Positions 34,944 to 45,174 of a stretch of 64,000 bases of DNA are shown here, piece after piece (positions within the stretch are counted from its first letter, which is position 1; every line of letters starts with the position of its first letter). Source of the stretch: Bostrychus sinensis (taxonomy: Eukaryota; Chordata; Actinopteri; Gobiiformes; Eleotridae); assembly GCA_020698575.1 (NCBI GenBank), contig CM036240.1, positions 18,222,211-18,286,210 of the forward strand, written 5' to 3'. Position numbers and translations under genes: made by a program. The notes beneath the pieces were generated by a model that was given only the letters and a program-made list of their open reading frames with translations, did not search any database and was not told the origin of the DNA.

Positions 34944-35702
34944 ATGACCATGGGAAAGGTGTGTACAATTAATGAAACTTTGTATAGATGTTTGTGACTT
35001 TGCAGATGTTTTTTTGTTTTGTTTTTTTGTTTATTTTAAGTGTATTGTACAATGCCATCTTTTTGTATTATTTTCTGCTTTTTTCAGATCATCTTCTATG
35101 AGGACAGGAACTTCCAGGGTCGTTCCTATGAGACCAGCAGTGACTGTGCTGATATGTCCACCTACCTGAGCAGGTGTCACTCCTGTAGGGTGGAGAGTGG
35201 CTGCTTCATGGTCTACGACCGCACTAACTACATGGGAAACCAGTTCTTTGTCAGGAGGGGCGAGTACTCTGACTATCAGAGAATGGGCATGAGTGACTGT
35301 ATTAGGTCATGTCGCATGATCCCTATGGTACAGTAACTTATTGCTCTGTTTGAACATTTGGCAAAATATAAAGCGGGAGAAAGCAAATAACAACTTTCAC
35401 TTAAACTTTTGTCCATCTACAGCACAGAGGCCAGTTCAGGATGAGGATCTATGAGAGGGAGAAACTTCGGTGGTCAGATGTACGAGCTGATGGATGACTG
35501 TGACAACATGATGGACAGATACCGTATGAACGACTGCATGTCCTGCAACGTGATGGACGGCCACTGGCTGATGTACGAGCAGCCCCACTACAGAGGCAGG
35601 ATGATGTACTTTAGGCCTGGAGAGTACAGGAGCTTCAGAGACATGGGCTGGAGTGGCTCAAGGTTCATGAGCATGAGGCGTATCATGGATTCCTGTTATT
35701 AA
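34944..35702 (+). pseudogene. GammaM2-type crystallin with one-base frameshift (gene K)
   Basis: Exons are 34,944-34,958 (MTMGK), 35,088-35,327 and 35,423-35,702. Exon 2 is intact (YETSSDCADMSTYLSRC, VYDRTNYMGNQFFVRRG). Exon 3 is 280 nt, the only crystallin exon here not divisible by three. The paralogs read GAG AAC TTC, but this copy has GAGAAACTTC, one extra A at 35,462-35,464. The frame then reaches TGA at 35,495-35,497, giving about 109 residues and no second domain. Beyond the extra A the C-domain code is otherwise intact to MDSCY. This is either a very recent inactivation or a homopolymer sequencing error. Confidence 0.8.
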
Positions 35703-35945
35703 ATTTCTGATGGAAAATTAAGATCAAATAAAATCCAGTGATTCCAATTTAAACGAATGCCTCGTGATAATTTAATAAAACTCTGCTCACTTAAACTGCT
35801 ATTATATGTAAAGTCATAATATCCAGCTAGGTTAATAGTAGGTTAAGTAGGTTAATAGTAGGGAAAATAGTTATTAAAGTGAAAAAGAGTTTAATAACTC
35901 TACTCTCGGCTTGTTAAAAGCCTGAAACAAGATTACACCTATTAA

Positions 35946-36182
35946 AATGGTAAATGGTCACATTTATATAGCGCTTTTCTACCTTCATGGGTACTCAAAG
36001 CACTTTACATCAAGGAACCATTCACCCATGCACAGTCAGATTCATACACCAGTGTGCGCAGACACTGGAGGCAAGGTGGGATAAGTGTCTTGCCCAAGGA
36101 CACAATGACAGTGAGTGGGGTTTGAACCGCCAACCTTCTGGTTAGTGGACAAGTGGCTCTACCAACTGAGCTACTGCCGCCC
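35946..36182 (-). repeat. tRNA-derived SINE
   Basis: Read on the minus strand the element starts GGCGGCAGTAGCTCAGTTGG, continues with TAGAGC (A box) and GGTTCAAACCCC (B box), and then a body containing TGTCCTTGGGCAAGACACTT. It ends near CCATTTACCAT. Another copy lies at 17,940-18,184. Confidence 0.8.
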
Positions 36183-37024
36183 TAACTAACTAATAACTGT
36201 GTTCATGCAAGATATAAACAATTAGCACATACTCTAATACATAAATCTTCTCGCTAATGATTAATATCATTTAAACATATCTGGATACAAACTGTTTATT
36301 ATTTTAATTTGTTGCACATTTTGTAGTATTGTTAAACTATAAATACATTATTTAAGACTCTATGACCTAGAAAACTATAAGAAAGACAGACATCTGACAC
36401 CTATTGATGAAAAGATCATAAAGGCTCCTTGCACAACCATGAAAATATAGATATACAATAGTAAATGGAACAGCACGTTATTTTGTTTGTGGCCTGTTGT
36501 CTGACCTTAAAGAGCAGTCCCAACACCACTGCAATTCTTGCAGTGTATATTATGTTTTATGGACTAGTCCATGGTTACGGATTATTATAACAATGACTGA
36601 TTTTTTTGTTTTGTGTATATTTTGTTAATCAGGACAAAGTTTTCCCTATAACTACAAGTGGCTACAACCAGTAATTAACAGTAAGTGTTAAATATACCAT
36701 AATATCTTTATACCATTTAAAATCAATGTGTATATGTTTTCATTTTTTTTTTCTTTCACTGCTGTTGACAACTTTTTTTACAATAAAGTTGTAGATAACA
36801 AACAATGTATGTATTGATAAAAAGTGTAGTTGAACTCAGATTAATTATGAAAATAAAACTACCACCTGAGTGCACATCAACTGCTATTGGTGCTGTGCCT
36901 CACTCAGTTTGCTATAATATAGTGTTGTATATATAATGTAGCTATGGCTACAAACACTAGTACAATGTAGACCAATGAGATTATGAATGACACATGATTT
37001 TATTTAGATAAATCAAACACAAGT
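36183..37024. other. Intergenic between convergent genes K and L
   Basis: AT-rich. The plus-strand and minus-strand crystallin blocks converge here. No gene is recognised. Confidence 0.55.
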
Positions 37025-37747
37025 TTAGCAGATGTCAGTGATGCGCCTCATGCTCATGAACCTCATGCCACTCATTCCCATGTTCATGAAGCTCCTATAC
37101 TCTCCAGGCCTCAGGTACATCATCCTGCCTCTGTAGTGGGGTTGCTCGTACATCAGCCAGTGGCCGTCCATCACGTTGCAGGACATGCAGTCGTTCATAC
37201 GGTAGCGGTCCATGATGCTGTCACAGTCATCCATCAGCTCGTACATCTGACCACCAAAGTTCTCCCTCTCATAGATCCTCATCCTGAACTGGCCTCTGTG
37301 CTGTAACACCCAAAAGTAATTTTTTAATATAAAAATTTTACAACAATCATGTGTTTATGTGAATTAGCATCTTACGTGAGGAATCATTCTGCAAGATCTG
37401 ATGGTGTCAAACATCATTCCCATGCTCATCATGCGCTGCATATCATGATACTCTCCCCTTCTCAAGAAAAACTGCATGCCCATGTAGTTGGGACGCTCGT
37501 AGACCATGAAGCAGCCGCTCTCCACCCTGCAGGACTGGCACCTGCTCAGGTAGGAGGACATGTCAGAGCAATCGCTCATGCACTCATAAGAGCGACCCTG
37601 GAAGTTCCTCTCCTCATAGAAGACAATCTGAAAGATCATGATTTGATTGTTTAATGAAATATGCATCAAACTTAATTTTGCATCAAAATTAAAATAATTT
37701 AAACTATTTTTGTTTGCAGAAACAAGGGTTAACATTACCTTGCCCAT
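37025..37747 (-). CDS. crygm2d: GammaM2-type crystallin (gene L)
   Basis: Predicted 178 aa. Exons are 37,739-37,747 (MGK), 37,376-37,627 and 37,025-37,300. Exon 2 starts IVFYEERNFQGRSYEC, where paralogs have YED, and is three codons longer than usual, with a Met-rich loop RMMSMGMMFDTIRSC. Exon 3 has the gammaM2 C-domain (MYELMDDCDSIMDRY, GHWLMYEQPHYRG) with MNMGMSGMRFMSMRRITDIC at the end. It is the first gene of the right-hand minus-strand block yet is closest in sequence to the plus-strand block, which points to an inversion within the array. Confidence 0.94.
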
Positions 37748-37814
37748 GGTGATGGTTTAGGGTGTTCCCAGTGGATGGTTCAACTTGCTCTGCCAACATC
37801 AAGATACCACTGCC

Positions 37815-37858
37815 TTTTTATACAAAATCCCAGGGGCCATGATGTGTTGTTATTCAAA
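37815..37858 (-). promoter_or_regulatory. Gene L promoter: TTTGAATAACAA element and TATA
   Basis: On the minus strand TTTGAATAACAA (37,847-37,858) is followed by TATAAAAA (37,815-37,822), 68 bp before the start codon. Confidence 0.55.
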
Positions 37859-38849
37859 TGTGCAAAGCTGATGAATTAGCAGTATGACTTTTGCTGAACG
37901 AGGCCTATAAATGTGTAACAATGGATCTCTCTCCATACATTTCTGGCAGCAGTCATCTGCATTGTCTATTACAGCAATAAGCTTTGTGTGTTTTCTATTC
38001 TCAGTCAGAAGGTTCGTCACATACTGTACAGTCTGATCATCGCTGATGGGAAGCATGTGACATCTGGCCACATCTCTTCTAAGAGAAACAAACCAAAAAA
38101 CTTTAACACTTAAGTAGTTACTTCCAGATTTTCATATGAAATCTAGTGCATCTAGTGCAATTCATGCATCACATGCTTCAAAAACATACATTAATTTGAC
38201 AGCCTTTCAAAGTCAGTACTATACTGTAAAGGTAAACACCCAAACACTACAAATCATTAATGAATTAGCATAGAGTTTTTAAAATTGTATTATTTCATTA
38301 AATACCCATAAAATAGAAAAGACAACAAAAACAAACAACATATTACTTAAAGTGGCAATACATTTTGTTTTTTAATAAATTATGCAAGCTTGAAGTGGAG
38401 TTTTTAATAAAACGTTAGCTCATCTTGTTTTATAAATTAAATATCAAATAGATACTTACCAAAGTAAGGACAGGCAGCAGGTCGTTACTGCCAAGATCCA
38501 AGTAGGGACAAGCAAAACTTTAGTACAATTAAAGACGGTTAGCCTCATGGATGTATTATTAGCCAAGAGAAATAAACGCGTTGTTCCGGGAAATTCGGTT
38601 CCCCCGTGATTCTCCTTTTAGAGGTCTTTTTATGGGCTTTTTGAGTTAAATACATGTTAATGGCCCTCCTTTTGCTTAGCTTAGCTAATTAGCTTGCTAG
38701 CATAGACGCTCCACGATGTAAAAACACAAAGTAATATTCAAAAAGATTTTGTATTTTTAGTTTAGTTTAACCACAATGTGAGCATTACCTGCCTGCAGTT
38801 GCCTGTAGAAAGCGTGTATGGGTCGATAACCTTCAGCATTACCACGTTC
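37850..38849 (-). other. Unrecognised spliced-gene candidate or decayed gene
   Basis: Three minus-strand segments have splice-site-like borders. Segment 38,460-38,548 starts MRLTVFNCTKVLL and continues hydrophobic (about 29 residues, signal-anchor-like), ending at TTTG|GTAAGT. Segment 37,850-38,078 follows TCTCTTAG and is open for 76 codons (MLPISDDQTVQYV, VIDNADDCCQKC) to a stop. Segment 38,789-38,849 lies between CTTCTCCAG and GTAATG. Joining the first two directly creates an in-frame TGA at the junction, so a simple functional gene model fails. No family is recognised. The stop codon overlaps the gene L promoter element. Confidence 0.2.
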
Positions 38850-39485
38850 CTGGAGAAGACCGAAGTAAACAACAACAAAATTACTGTATGTAGTTAACCA
38901 CTTAAATCACCAACTATTCTTATTTATTTATGTTAAAAAATAATATTCTCTTAAGTAAACATTTCTGAACATTAAGTAAAATAACATTACAATCTTATAA
39001 TACAATATTTTCACCTAACTTACTTTTAATTTCTGCAACAAGAGTCTCCAGAACAGATATTGTGCGTGTGTGCCCTTAGCTAGAACTTTCAAAAACCTGC
39101 AGCCTCAGACAAAAATATTAAAATAATATTATCCTATATTTAAATAACTAGCCTAGTTTAAGATTGGCCTGAGAGCAACCACGTCCCTTATCTTAGCTTT
39201 AAAAAGTAAGCAAGTAAGTTAAAATTTATAGTGCTATATATGTATGGTTTTAGTTATATGGATTTTAATAGGCACATTCAAACCATGTTAGCTTGTAAAT
39301 ATGTGAGCTATTTACTAAAAAAATGTATTACAAATAATAAATGTACATGAGCTGTTTTGCCTAGTTACAGAACTGATTAAAAGTGTGTAGTAATAATAAC
39401 AGTTCCACAAAAGAATTTAAAAATTCATCATCAACATCTTTAATAAACAAAATGTTTTATATTTACAGCAAGGTTTGCTTAATGG
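38850..39485. other. No gene seen
   Basis: AT-rich sequence downstream of gene M; no feature recognised. Confidence 0.55.
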
Positions 39486-40228
39486 CTAAAAATCAGTGAC
39501 CCTCCTGAAGGACCCCACTATGGCGCAGGTGGCACACCAGTCACGGTACCTCCTGTACTCCCCAGGCCTCAGGAAGTACTGTCTGCCCCGGTAGTTGGGA
39601 TACTCGTAGAAGATCCAGTAGCCATTCATTACGTTACTGGAGTAAATATGGCGGTGATGGAAACGGTCAGACACACAAGGACAGTCATCCATGAACTCCA
39701 TCATATGACCGCTGAAGTCTGGCTTCTCATAGATTCGCAATCTATAGGAACCACGGTACTATAGGGCCAGAAATAAAAAAAACAACAACATATGAAAATA
39801 TGAAAATTAACAGTAAACAGTAAAAAGTTAACTTAGTGCCTCACCATTGGAATCATCCGACAAGAGCGAATACAGCTACTGAAACCCATCCATCTCTGAT
39901 AATCGGGATATTCTCCCCTCCTCATGAAGTACTGGTGGCCCATAAAGTTGGGTCGCTCATAGATCATGAAGCAGCCACTTTCCACCCGGATTGAGTTACA
40001 GCGGTTGAAGTACGAGTGAAGGTCTGTGCAGTCATTGCTGCACTCATAGCTCCGACCTTGGAAGTTCTTGTCCTCGTAAAAAATTATCTGGTAAAAAATT
40101 ATCAAATGAGACTTTTTACAAACTAAATCTCACTTTCCCAGGAATAAACTTTTATAGTGAGCAAATTAACAACAAATTGTTTGTACTTATACTGAAGAGA
40201 GAGAGTAAACAGCACTTACCTTGCCCAT
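39486..40228 (-). CDS. Gamma-crystallin, M-type with Trp (gene M)
   Basis: Predicted 174 aa. Exons are 40,220-40,228 (MGK), 39,845-40,087 and 39,486-39,758. The N-domain has ECSNDCTDLHSYFNRCNSI, VESGCFMIYERPNFMGHQ and YQRWMGFSSCIRSC, so it keeps one Trp. The C-domain has IYEKPDFSGHMMEFMDDCPC, MNGYWIFYEYPNYRGRQYFL and RDWCATCAIVGSFRRVTDF. The Cys pair in WCATCA is also found, in part, in gene Q (WGATCATTGSF), so M and Q share a C-domain type although they are not adjacent. Confidence 0.92.
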
Positions 40229-40264
40229 GGTCTCCGTTGGAGAGATTCCCCATGTTTTCAGGGC

Positions 40265-40306
40265 TTTTTATACTACCTCTTGACAAACAAAGCATTGTTA
40301 TTCAAA
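40265..40306 (-). promoter_or_regulatory. Gene M promoter: TTTGAATAACAA element and TATA
   Basis: On the minus strand TTTGAATAACAATGC starts at 40,306 and TATAAAAA lies at 40,265-40,272. The start codon is about 37 bp further, implying a short leader. Confidence 0.55.
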
Positions 40307-41350
40307 TTCTCCCTCATAGTTATAATTGAAGGCTACTGGCACATGTTTACCTTTTTGTTAGAGCACAACATTGGGTCAGAAATATGGATTTGTATTTGAA
40401 AAAAGGATAAATAATTAACTGGTTTGGTGTTTTGACATGCATGGACAAAGGAAAATACTAGTATGGTATCCACACATCCAGTGGACAATAGCCTCAGAAC
40501 AATATGGAACAGCCCTCTAGCATTAAATATGTTGCGTAACAGAGCAGGAAGCCATTCACTCAGCCCACAGCCCGGCCTTAGCAAACCCACTGTATGCAAA
40601 TAAGTAAGTGTGCTGTACTTTCTGCCTGTATGATACTTATCAGGTTATATCATATTTATAGTTGTATAGTGAAAAAAATATCTTTTTATAGTATTGCCTT
40701 ACAATCTATAGCTAATACAATGAATGTGTATTTTGTAATAATAAAACCTTTTCTGTATGACTTTGTGACAGAAATTTGCACAGGAGCGCAATCAAAGTGA
40801 CTTCTTTTTTTAAACACCCTGTACTTAGTTAACTGTTAACTGTAACTACACAGTATTTAGTATAGATTATTTTGTGGTTAGTGGTTTTGTACTGGTAATG
40901 TTATTTGTTTGTTCTCTTTTTGTCATGTGGTTGTATAACAGTTATTGTGTGTAAATGTTTTGTAAGATATGATATTTGGATAAATTCTTAGTAGTGTCTT
41001 TTCACTTTATAGTGCATAGTGTTTGTTATGTTTTTGTCATATCATTGTATATCAGGTGTGTTCCTGTTTAGCACTGCTGAGCTTCCTGGGCAGCTGTTTA
41101 AACTAATCATAAAGATAAATTGTGCTTCATAAAGACAGCTAATCCCAGATGGGGCTCACTCATCGGGGCAGCTCTGGTATTATTTAGTCTGGTACATGTC
41201 TAAGCACATAGAAGATCATAGTACTTAACAATACACCCCACCAGCCCAATGTGAAGACAAATCACAGATCCAGATAAAGTTTATTAAGTGGATATGGTTT
41301 ATTATTTGGACAATCAGGAAAGAGGAGAAAGTTTGGCATTTAAGCAAATT
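40307..41350. other. Intergenic, genes M to N
   Basis: About 1 kb, AT-rich, no gene recognised. Confidence 0.55.
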
Positions 41351-42087
41351 TTAGTTGAAGTCAGTGATTCTTCTGATAGAGCCCACTCTTGGGCTTACAC
41401 CTCCCCAGTCGCTGTATCTTCTGTACTCTCCGGGCCGTAGGTAATACATTCGACCCTTGTAGTTGGGCTGGTCGTACAGCAGCCAGTAGCCATCCATCAC
41501 GTTACAGGAGTTGAAGTCGGACATGCTGATCTGGTCCTGGAGGTTAGGGCAATCATCCATGAGCTCATGCATCTGGCCAGACATGTCAAAGCGCTCATAC
41601 AGCCTCAGCTTGTAGGAGCCGCGGTGCTAACAGAAGACAAAAATTATTGTGAGGACTATACATATGTGCACTATAGGCACATCTTATTTGAATAAACTGC
41701 TCAGGACAGCTATGACAGACCACTATCATTCTAACCAGAATGTGACATACCTGAGGTATCATGCGACATGATCTGACACAGTCATTGATGCCAATCACTC
41801 GCTGGTTATCAGAGTACTCTCCTCTCCTTAGGTAGTACTGGTTGCCCATGTAGTTTGGCCGTTCATAGACCATGAAGCAGCCACTCTCCACTCTGATAGA
41901 GTTACATCTGTTAAAGTATGAGTGAAGGTCAGCACAGTCACTACTGCACTCGTGAGAGCGCCCCTGGAAGTTTCTGTCTTCATAGAAAATTATCTGGAAA
42001 AGAAACAAATGTACAAAACCTGTTCAATATAATTGGAGCTCACAAATATTCCTTAACTATTTTAACATGTCTATTTACCTTTCCCAT
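41351..42087 (-). CDS. Gamma-crystallin, gammaM3/M4-like (gene N)
   Basis: Predicted 175 aa. Exons are 42,079-42,087 (MGK), 41,751-41,993 and 41,351-41,626. The N-domain has SHECSSDCADLHSYFNRCNSI, VYERPNYMGNQYYLRRGEYSD and VIGINDCVRSC, without Trp. The C-domain starts HRGSYKLRLYERFDMSGQMH, has MSDFNSCNVMDGYWLLYDQ and SDWGGVSPRVGSIRRITDF, and ends in Asn. The RFDMSGQM form of the third key is shared with gene P (HFDMGGTM). The class assignment rests on this shared pattern and is not proven. Confidence 0.93.
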
Positions 42088-42144
42088 GATGTGTTGTTGT
42101 GGCATCAGGTATTACTGATCAGTGCAGTGAGTCAAGCCACAGTG

Positions 42145-42207
42145 CTTTATAAAAAAGGAAGAAAGGGCAGCTCTGTGATTGCACAGCATAAAGTATTGTC
42201 ATTCAAA
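42145..42207 (-). promoter_or_regulatory. Gene N promoter: TTTGAATGACAA element and TATA
   Basis: On the minus strand TTTGAATGACAA (42,196-42,207) matches the gene D element perfectly. TATAAAG lies at 42,145-42,151, farther away than in the other genes (56 bp). Confidence 0.5.
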
Positions 42208-42712
42208 TATATCACTCACAGGGTTGATGGATCAGGGGTGGGGGCGTGAGGCTGGAAACAATCTCTTTATGTATGACCCTTGATGTATGATGAGTTTTGT
42301 TCTTTCTACTAACTTCATCACAATTATATCCACAAAATGCTATTGTACAGTACATTATGTATTGAACAGCATCAGCACATCTAATAGATATTTAAAAGAA
42401 TGTGATGTGATCACCTATGTATGATTCTGCTCAGTGTAATGAAGAGTAAAGAAATTTGTTTTCAAACACATAAAATTAATTAGACTGCATCTGAAACAAA
42501 ACTGAATGACTGTCAAAACCTACATTCACATATACTTTATTGTTTAGCACAAAGTGTTATGATGCTTGTACAAAACCTTAGGAAAATGCGCAATTTACCA
42601 GAATAAATACATTTGATCAAAGACATATGCTTCTGGGCACTCACCATTTAGTGCATTATACAGAAAAGTGCTTTCTATAAAAAGTCACTGTGTGGTCTTT
42701 TGGCCCTTTGGA

Positions 42713-43563
42713 CTAGTAGTCTATGATGCGCTTGATGGATCCCACCCTTGCAGTGCGCCCACCCCACTCACTGAACCTCTTGTACTCTCCAGGCTGGATC
42801 AGGTACATCCTTCCACAGTAGTTTGTATCCTCATAGAAGAGCCAGTTGCCGTCAGTAACATTGCAGGAGAAAATGTCCTTGACATGAAAGCGGTCCATGA
42901 CACTGGGGCAGTCATCCTCTAGGTCCATTATCTGACCTCCAAACTCAATGCGCTCGTATAAGCGCATGTTAAAAGACCCTGGCTCCTCATAGTAAAAAAG
43001 TGAAGCACAGTTAAAACATAACGGCCATCATCTGAAAGCAATTAAATACAAGTGTCAGAGATATAACTAAAGCTTACTATTGATATCACGCGGCAAGAGC
43101 TAACAGATTCACTGGGCCCCATCCAGGTGTGGATGTCAGGGTACTCTCCACTCCTCAGGTAGTACTGGTTCCCAGAGAAGTTGGGTTTTTCATAGATCAT
43201 GAAGCAGCCACTTGCTACCCTTATGGAGTTGCAATGCTTAAAAAAGCTCAGCAGGTCGGGACAATCACCACTGCATTCATAGTGGTGTCCAGAGAAGTCC
43301 TTTTTCTCAAAGAAGATGATCTGAAATTATAATCAGTTCTTCTGTAATGTAGTGTGTCAAACAAACAGGTAAATGTGCAATACAATGAATGTTCCACATA
43401 AGGGAAATCTGATTCCTAGGTGGACAGTTGATTTGTGTGATAATGTAAAGAAAGTTAAGTTGTTTCAAGCTATCTACAGAAACAACTTAAAATAACAAAA
43501 ATAATATTTTTAGGCAGCAGGGGTTATTACTCTGTGCTGAAGCCATTAGTTTACCTTTCCCAT
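42713..43563 (-). CDS. Divergent gamma-crystallin (gene O)
   Basis: Predicted 174 aa. Exons are 43,555-43,563 (MGK), 43,078-43,320 and 42,713-42,985. The N-domain is divergent: IIFFEKKDFSGHHYECSGD, a Phe-rich SFFKHCNSI, VASGCFMIYEKPNFSGNQ and HTWMGPSESVSSC. Exon 3 starts EPGSFNMRLYER where others have HRG or YRG. It then has VKDIFSCNVTDGNWLFYEDTN, introducing a possible N-glycosylation sequon (NVT) that has no role in a cytosolic protein, and YCGRMYLIQPGEYKRFSEWGG. The third key lacks the usual PNYRG motif (DTNYCGR). Confidence 0.9.
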
Positions 43564-43632
43564 TTTGTCCTCTTCACCAGCCACCAGCCTTGCTCTGTAT
43601 GATCCATCCAGCTATTTGAAGACTTCACCTGT

Positions 43633-43680
43633 CATATATATAGTGAATGTAAATTGCAGTCTCTGCATTTGTCATTCATA
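43633..43680 (-). promoter_or_regulatory. Gene O promoter: TATGAATGACAA element and TATA-like run
   Basis: On the minus strand TATGAATGACAA (43,669-43,680) differs at one base from the gene D and N element. A TATATATGAC run lies at 43,633-43,642, about 70 bp before the start codon. Confidence 0.45.
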
Positions 43681-44274
43681 TTGTAATATTCAGGAATCTT
43701 TGCTGGGATGTATGTTCAGTTACATTTAACAGGCTGCTGTGGTTGTTCACTAAGGCAAATATTGGACTTATTGCCATCCCTAGTTCACATTATGACATTT
43801 TTGCATTTCTACAACTTTGAATTGGTGATGTTTTCAATTAATCAATATGTTTTTAATCACATATATTCATATATTTTGTTGCTTGAGATAGTGATTTTGA
43901 TTTATTTGTGTTCTAAATTTCTAGTTCTACATGTTGTAAAAAATATTATTCTAACTAAACTTTATTATTTTGATCTGCCTACTTTCTAGGCCAATATGAT
44001 GAGCCTTTTCTTCTTTCATTATCAAAGTGTCCTTTTGACAACATTAATTGAGGCTCAACATTAAATAAGCTCTACAAATAATACTTAACCCCTGTGTGTT
44101 GAGAGACAGGACGCAAAGCCATAGTCACTGGCAGTGTTATGTAAAAATTCTGTATGTCCTCCACATGCAGAGAGCAGAAACAAAACTGACCACATTTGAG
44201 CATAAATGTCATTTTATTCAGTGTGTGATATACGGCAAAAAGCAGAAACTTTACAAGAATTGTTCTTCCTGTCA

Positions 44275-45078
44275 TTAGAGATCCGTGAGGCGCCTGATGG
44301 AGCCCATCCTGGAATTGTTGCCACTCCACTCACTGAAGCTCCTGTACTGGCCAGGGCGCAGGTAATAGTGGCGGCCTCGGTAGTGGGGCTGCTCGTACAC
44401 CAGCCAGTGCCCGTCCACGTTACAGGAGTTGAAGTTTGACATACGGAAGCGGTTCATGAGGTTAGAGCAGTCCTCTGTCAGCTCCATCATTGTGCCTCCC
44501 ATGTCAAAATGTTCATACAGCCTTAACCTAAAGGAACCATTATGCTGAGGGCAGAAAGGTCAAAGGTCAGATACAGAAAAGACAGACGAGACCTTTGTAT
44601 TGATCCTCTTTTTGATTTACTTTACAGTAAGGAGCCTTTTCTTGTTATTTATTATTTACAAAACATTCCCAAAGAATGTCTCTTGAGACAGTGTTTTAGG
44701 CCAAAACACATCAATCATAACATCTAAGAAAAATCTTACCACAGGGATCATGCGGCAGGACCTGACACAGTCAGTCATTCCTGTCATGCTGATATAGTCA
44801 GAGTACTCTCCCCTCCTCATGAAGTACTGGTTTCCAATGTATCCGGGACGGTCATAAAGCATGAACATGCCGCTCTCCACTCGAATGGACCGACAGCGAT
44901 CAAACATTGAGTGGAGGTCAGAGCAGTCGCTCATGCACTCATAGTAACGACCCCCAAAGTTTCTGTCCTCATAGAAGATGATCTAAAGATAATCATTGAA
45001 GAGCAGATAAAGGGTAAACTGTTAGAGTTTGGTATTAAATACAATGAGCAAATAAGGTGAAACTGTTACCTTTCCCAT
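44275..45078 (-). CDS. Gamma-crystallin, gammaM3/M4-like (gene P)
   Basis: Predicted 173 aa. Exons are 45,070-45,078 (MGK), 44,740-44,982 and 44,275-44,544. The N-domain reads IIFYEDRNFGGRYYECMSDC, HSMFDRCRSIRVESGMFMLYD (overlapping segments) with GCF changed to GMF, so one Cys is replaced by Met. The C-domain begins HNGSFRLRLYEHFDMGGTMM and reads SCNVDGHWLVYEQPHYRGRHY. One codon (Met of the common NVMDGHW) is missing, making exon 3 the shortest in the array. It ends SIRRLTDL. Confidence 0.92.
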
Positions 45079-45127
45079 TTTGTGAGCTGTGTTGGTCAAA
45101 CAGTCTCGGTGTGTTGCTGTTTTGTAT

Positions 45128-45174
45128 GTTTTTATACCCTCTGAGAGCAGTTGTAAAATGTTTTGTCATTATAA
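45128..45174 (-). promoter_or_regulatory. Gene P promoter: TTATAATGACAA element and TATA
   Basis: On the minus strand TTATAATGACAA (45,163-45,174), a weaker version of the shared 12-mer, lies 38 bp before TATAAAAAC (45,128-45,136). Confidence 0.45.

Noticed and set aside
38078..38548. Selenoprotein idea for the in-frame TGA at the junction between 38,460 and 38,078
   Set aside because: There is no SECIS structure visible, the region after the stop is the gene L promoter, and the gene model itself is uncertain.
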